Positions 5,518-8,141 of a stretch of DNA of 8,141 nucleotides are shown piece by piece. The translations under genes and the position numbers were made by a program. The DNA is taken from positions 1 to 8,141 of the forward strand of contig CABQGZ010000131.1 of NCBI GenBank assembly GCA_902463835.1. The letters are read 5' to 3'. The notes beneath the pieces are model-generated. The model searched no databases and had not been told where the DNA came from. It saw only the letters and a program-made list of their open reading frames with translations. Within the stretch, counting starts at the first letter, position 1. Each line of letters starts with the position of its first letter. The DNA is from an uncultured Lachnospiraceae bacterium (lineage in GTDB: Bacteria; Bacillota; Clostridia; Lachnospirales; Lachnospiraceae).

Positions 5518-6474
5518 TCACAATTTGCCCTTTCCTTGTCTCTCGTGACACATCATCGCCAACGCCAGAGAAGCACAATCGCCCAACTCGTCGCCTAAAA
5601 GCGCCGGCACAATCTCCACCACTGCCCGTGAGGACGGCAGTGTTTCCTCCCGGATCACCCGCTCCATGGCATCCTTCATAAGCTCCGCTGATCTCTGATA
5701 GATACTGCCAATCACTATTTTTTCGGGATTGAGTATATCAATCAGTATGGACAGTCCCCGACCAAGCATCTCTCCTGCATTCTCATACACCTTCATAGCC
5801 ACCTCATCCCCCTGCTTTGCGGCAAGCGCCACCGACTTTGCAGTGATATCGTTCAGTTTGGACAGATCCTCGCAATAAAATGGTGTTATCCCCTTCTGCA
5901 ATGCTTCTATCGCATAGGCCCTGGCCGAAAGCGCGATTCCTCCGCCGCTGGCAAAGCCTTCAAAGGAGCCTTGTTTTCCGTAGCCGCAGGAGCCAAAACG
6001 CTCCAGCCGTATATGTCCCACCTCGCCAGCGTTACCGTTAGTTCCGTTGTACAGCCTTCCGTCCAGAATCAGTCCTGCGCCAAGACCCGTTCCGAAAGTC
6101 AGAAAAATCATGTTTCTGCTTCCCCTGCCTGCACCGAATCTCCACTCCGCCAATGCGCAGGCGTTGGCATCATTGCAAAGGTATGCCGGAAGTCCGGTGA
6201 CGGCCTCCAATTGCTTCACAATCTCTATGTTATCCCACCCGGGGAGATTGGGCGGAGACAGAATCACACCGCGTTCAGAATCAAGCGGCCCGCCGCAGCT
6301 GATGCCGATCGATACGCTCTCTCCCTTTTGTCGTCTGGCTGCCTCCATAATATGCCCTAAGGTTTCCCCTACATCCGTGGTTGGGAAGCTCTCCTTTTCC
6401 AGAATCACGCCCGCTTCCGTCCCCCGGACCACCGCACATTTTGTTCCTCCAATGTCTATTCCTAAATATTCCAT
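5518..6474 (-). CDS. ROK-family sugar kinase with degenerate zinc motif
   Basis: This 318-residue ROK (repressor, ORF, kinase) protein has no N-terminal helix-turn-helix, so it is a kinase rather than a repressor. DIGGTK (7-12) is the first ATP-binding motif. LCNDANACALAEW (99-111) holds the catalytic Asp102. LTFGTGLGAGLILDGRLYNG (125-144) is the second phosphate loop, and GEVGH (150-154) carries the sugar-contacting Glu and the zinc-ligand His154. The usual CxCGxxGCxE motif reads CGYGKQGSFE (163-172): only the first Cys remains, with Tyr165 and Ser170 replacing the other two, so zinc may not be bound. The expected role is ATP-dependent phosphorylation of a free sugar such as mannose, glucose or a related hexose; the substrate is not determined. 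The start ATG 6474 has AAGGG close by and GGAGG 12 bases upstream. It follows the mannosidase by 57 bp. Confidence 0.9.
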   Translation of the reverse strand: MEYLGIDIGGTKCAVVRGTEAGVILEKESFPTTDVGETLGHIMEAARRQKGESVSIGISCGGPLDSERGVILSPPNLPGWDNIEIVKQLEAVTGLPAYLCNDANACALAEWRFGAGRGSRNMIFLTFGTGLGAGLILDGRLYNGTNGNAGEVGHIRLERFGSCGYGKQGSFEGFASGGGIALSARAYAIEALQKGITPFYCEDLSKLNDITAKSVALAAKQGDEVAMKVYENAGEMLGRGLSILIDILNPEKIVIGSIYQRSAELMKDAMERVIREETLPSSRAVVEIVPALLGDELGDCASLALAMMCHERQGKGKL

Positions 6475-6531
6475 TTTCCCTTATTTCCTCCAAATGGATT
6501 TTCTGTCCCGGAGCCCTCACTGGCAGACTGC

Positions 6532-8141
6532 TTATGCTTCCTCCCACTCAATGAGATTCACTTCTGTCCCCTCTGTCCGGAAGGTTTTCATCTCATGATG
6601 CGCAACAAATGTGTCAATCTCCCTGCCAAAAACGCGCATAGAGACCTTCTCCCCCACCCCATCCGCCTCATAAAAACGCACAATGGTGTCCTCATCGTCC
6701 TCCGCCTGTTTCACAGCAGTGACCACAATATGTTCCCCCTCACACCAAAAGCAGCTATGCTTCTCCGCCAGAGTCCCCCTGTGAAAACTGTCCAGAACGA
6801 CACGGAGACCAAAATTCAATTCCTCCGCTTTTCGCTCTGCCTTGGCATTGCTCTCATAGGCAGACAGGGCGTAGGTGAATTCATGAAGCCCCTGCTCCAT
6901 GTTCTCACAAAATTCATCCCGCACACCCCAGTGATCCGCATAGACAGCGCTTCTTAACACGGTGAGCCGAACCTCTCCCGCTGTTGTATCGTACCCATAT
7001 TTGCTGTCATTTGCGATGCACAGATTGCCGGAAGCAATCCAGGAGCCGCAGGGCTCCTCCCCAAGACCATTTTCCCGGGTAATGGTTCCAAATGGAATCT
7101 TCGCAATCGTCTGCGCTGCTCCTGCCGGAAATGCGAATTTCAATGTCCTGTGCTTTTCCTGGAAGTCTACTGCCGCATGTACCTTGATCACATCACTGCC
7201 CGCCTCAAGGATATAATCCCTCCGCAGCACAGACCGGTTGTAACGGGTCTCTACCCGCAGAACTGCTCTGACATTTCCCTGCTCGATCAGGGAGAATTCC
7301 GGCTCTGCAAAGTATCCGGCCACCTGGCCAAGATACACCTTATCATGAGCCCAGGTATCCGCTGCCGTCTCATCCAGCAGCACCGCCCTGCACGCACCAT
7401 CCAAAATCACTTTCTGCCTCCGCTTATCATAAATGCGGCATATATCGCCGGTATTCCGATCAAAATCTACCTTGAGCCTGCTGTTTTCCAGGGTATGCTC
7501 TCCTGCCCAAAATTCCTTTGCATGCTCCGCCCGGCTCTCCTCTTCCACAAAGAAACGATATACTGTATAACCCATAGGCGCCACTTCGGCCATAAAAATT
7601 GTCTGCTGCTTATCCTGGCTTCCGTTGGTCTGATCTCCCCGCACAATCTGGAATGGGATCTCATTGTCCTTTTCGTCCGTTATCTTTGTCACAACCGCAT
7701 TCACCCGAACCGCCATTCTTACCGTCCATGCATGAGGGTTGAAGGCCACCACCGGCGTCCCCAACGTCTCCGTCTCCCAGATATGCCATCCAACAGGCGG
7801 ATCCTTCTTATAAGAGGGCAGTTGTTTTCCCCGCAGGGTATCAATCTTATGGGCGATCGCCTGCAGGGCATAATTGATCTCCTGTTCGGTGATGCTCATG
7901 ATCTCTCCATACAGATACCCCGCATCCTCATAGGCCTTTTTCACACAACAGCCGCCCAGGATGTCATGGAACTGATTGAACATCAGATTCTTCCAGGCTT
8001 TCTCCAGCTTTTTCTTTGGATATTCTATCCCCGCCAGATGACTGGCCATGGAACAGAATTTCTCTGCCGCCAACAGATTGTTCTCACATTTCCGGTTTCC
8101 CGCCTTGACAAACGTGCATGCACTGTAACAGCCTCTGGCAT
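6532..8141 (-). CDS. alpha-mannosidase, glycoside hydrolase family 38 (N-terminus beyond window)
   Basis: The C-terminal 535 residues are present. The frame is open at the right edge, so the start and most of the catalytic domain lie outside. The first visible residues, ARGCYSACTFVKAGNRKCEN, and NLMFNQFHDILGGCCVKKAY (encoded near 7930-7985) match the end of the GH38 catalytic domain and the three-helix middle domain, where NQFHDILPG-like sequence is characteristic. The rest is the large beta-rich C-terminal region, including WHIWETETLGTPVVAFNPHA and SRLKVDFDRNTGDICRIYDK. GH38 enzymes remove alpha-linked mannose using zinc; some bacterial members hydrolyse mannosylglycerate or its 6-phosphate, or host or yeast mannans. 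No internal start codon inside this frame is convincing, because the conserved sequence continues to the edge. It is the first gene visible of the five-gene minus-strand operon. Confidence 0.92.
   Translation of the reverse strand, partial: ARGCYSACTFVKAGNRKCENNLLAAEKFCSMASHLAGIEYPKKKLEKAWKNLMFNQFHDILGGCCVKKAYEDAGYLYGEIMSITEQEINYALQAIAHKIDTLRGKQLPSYKKDPPVGWHIWETETLGTPVVAFNPHAWTVRMAVRVNAVVTKITDEKDNEIPFQIVRGDQTNGSQDKQQTIFMAEVAPMGYTVYRFFVEEESRAEHAKEFWAGEHTLENSRLKVDFDRNTGDICRIYDKRRQKVILDGACRAVLLDETAADTWAHDKVYLGQVAGYFAEPEFSLIEQGNVRAVLRVETRYNRSVLRRDYILEAGSDVIKVHAAVDFQEKHRTLKFAFPAGAAQTIAKIPFGTITRENGLGEEPCGSWIASGNLCIANDSKYGYDTTAGEVRLTVLRSAVYADHWGVRDEFCENMEQGLHEFTYALSAYESNAKAERKAEELNFGLRVVLDSFHRGTLAEKHSCFWCEGEHIVVTAVKQAEDDEDTIVRFYEADGVGEKVSMRVFGREIDTFVAHHEMKTFRTEGTEVNLIEWEEA

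Noticed and set aside
8071..8073. TTG at 8073 as start of the mannosidase
   Set aside because: GH38-like sequence (ARGCYS...) continues in frame to the window edge, so the gene is cut by the edge rather than starting here.

Overview
The window looks like chromosomal DNA from a Gram-positive gut anaerobe of the class Clostridia, most likely a Lachnospiraceae-type organism. This is inferred from strong AGGAG-type ribosome binding sites, sigma-A-like promoters, roughly balanced GC content, and a gene set (MATE exporter, YitT membrane protein, ROK kinase, GH38 mannosidase) common in that group. No rRNA, tRNA, CRISPR array, insertion sequence or phage gene was seen.

Left part (1-1190, minus strand): a membrane-anchored surface protein that starts with GTG and runs off the left edge. 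It has an N-terminal membrane helix, a charged linker, and two copies of an unrecognised domain separated by an Asn/Pro/Gly-rich decapeptide repeat. At the DNA level the repeat is a 30-bp minisatellite.

Regulatory gap (1191-1565): a divergent control region between the surface protein and a plus-strand MATE exporter. It holds a candidate promoter for each gene, a perfect 19-bp palindrome next to the exporter's -35 box, and a leader of about 190 nt. The leader carries a small hairpin, a possible 24-codon leader ORF and a strong intrinsic terminator, all before the exporter's start codon. This looks like a transcription-attenuation switch and is the most interesting part of the window.

Middle (1566-2885, plus): a complete MATE-family exporter. 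It ends 11 bp from the convergent end of the operon that fills the rest of the window.

Right part (2897-8141, minus): one tightly packed operon, in transcription order. A GH38 alpha-mannosidase (N-terminus beyond the window) is followed by a ROK-family sugar kinase with a degenerate zinc motif, a GmhA-like SIS phosphosugar isomerase, a CE15-like serine esterase without a signal peptide, and a YitT/DUF2179 membrane protein whose start overlaps the esterase's end. The order suggests cytoplasmic processing of an imported, mannose-containing and possibly esterified oligosaccharide: de-esterification, mannoside hydrolysis, sugar phosphorylation and isomerisation. The promoter of this operon is not in the window.
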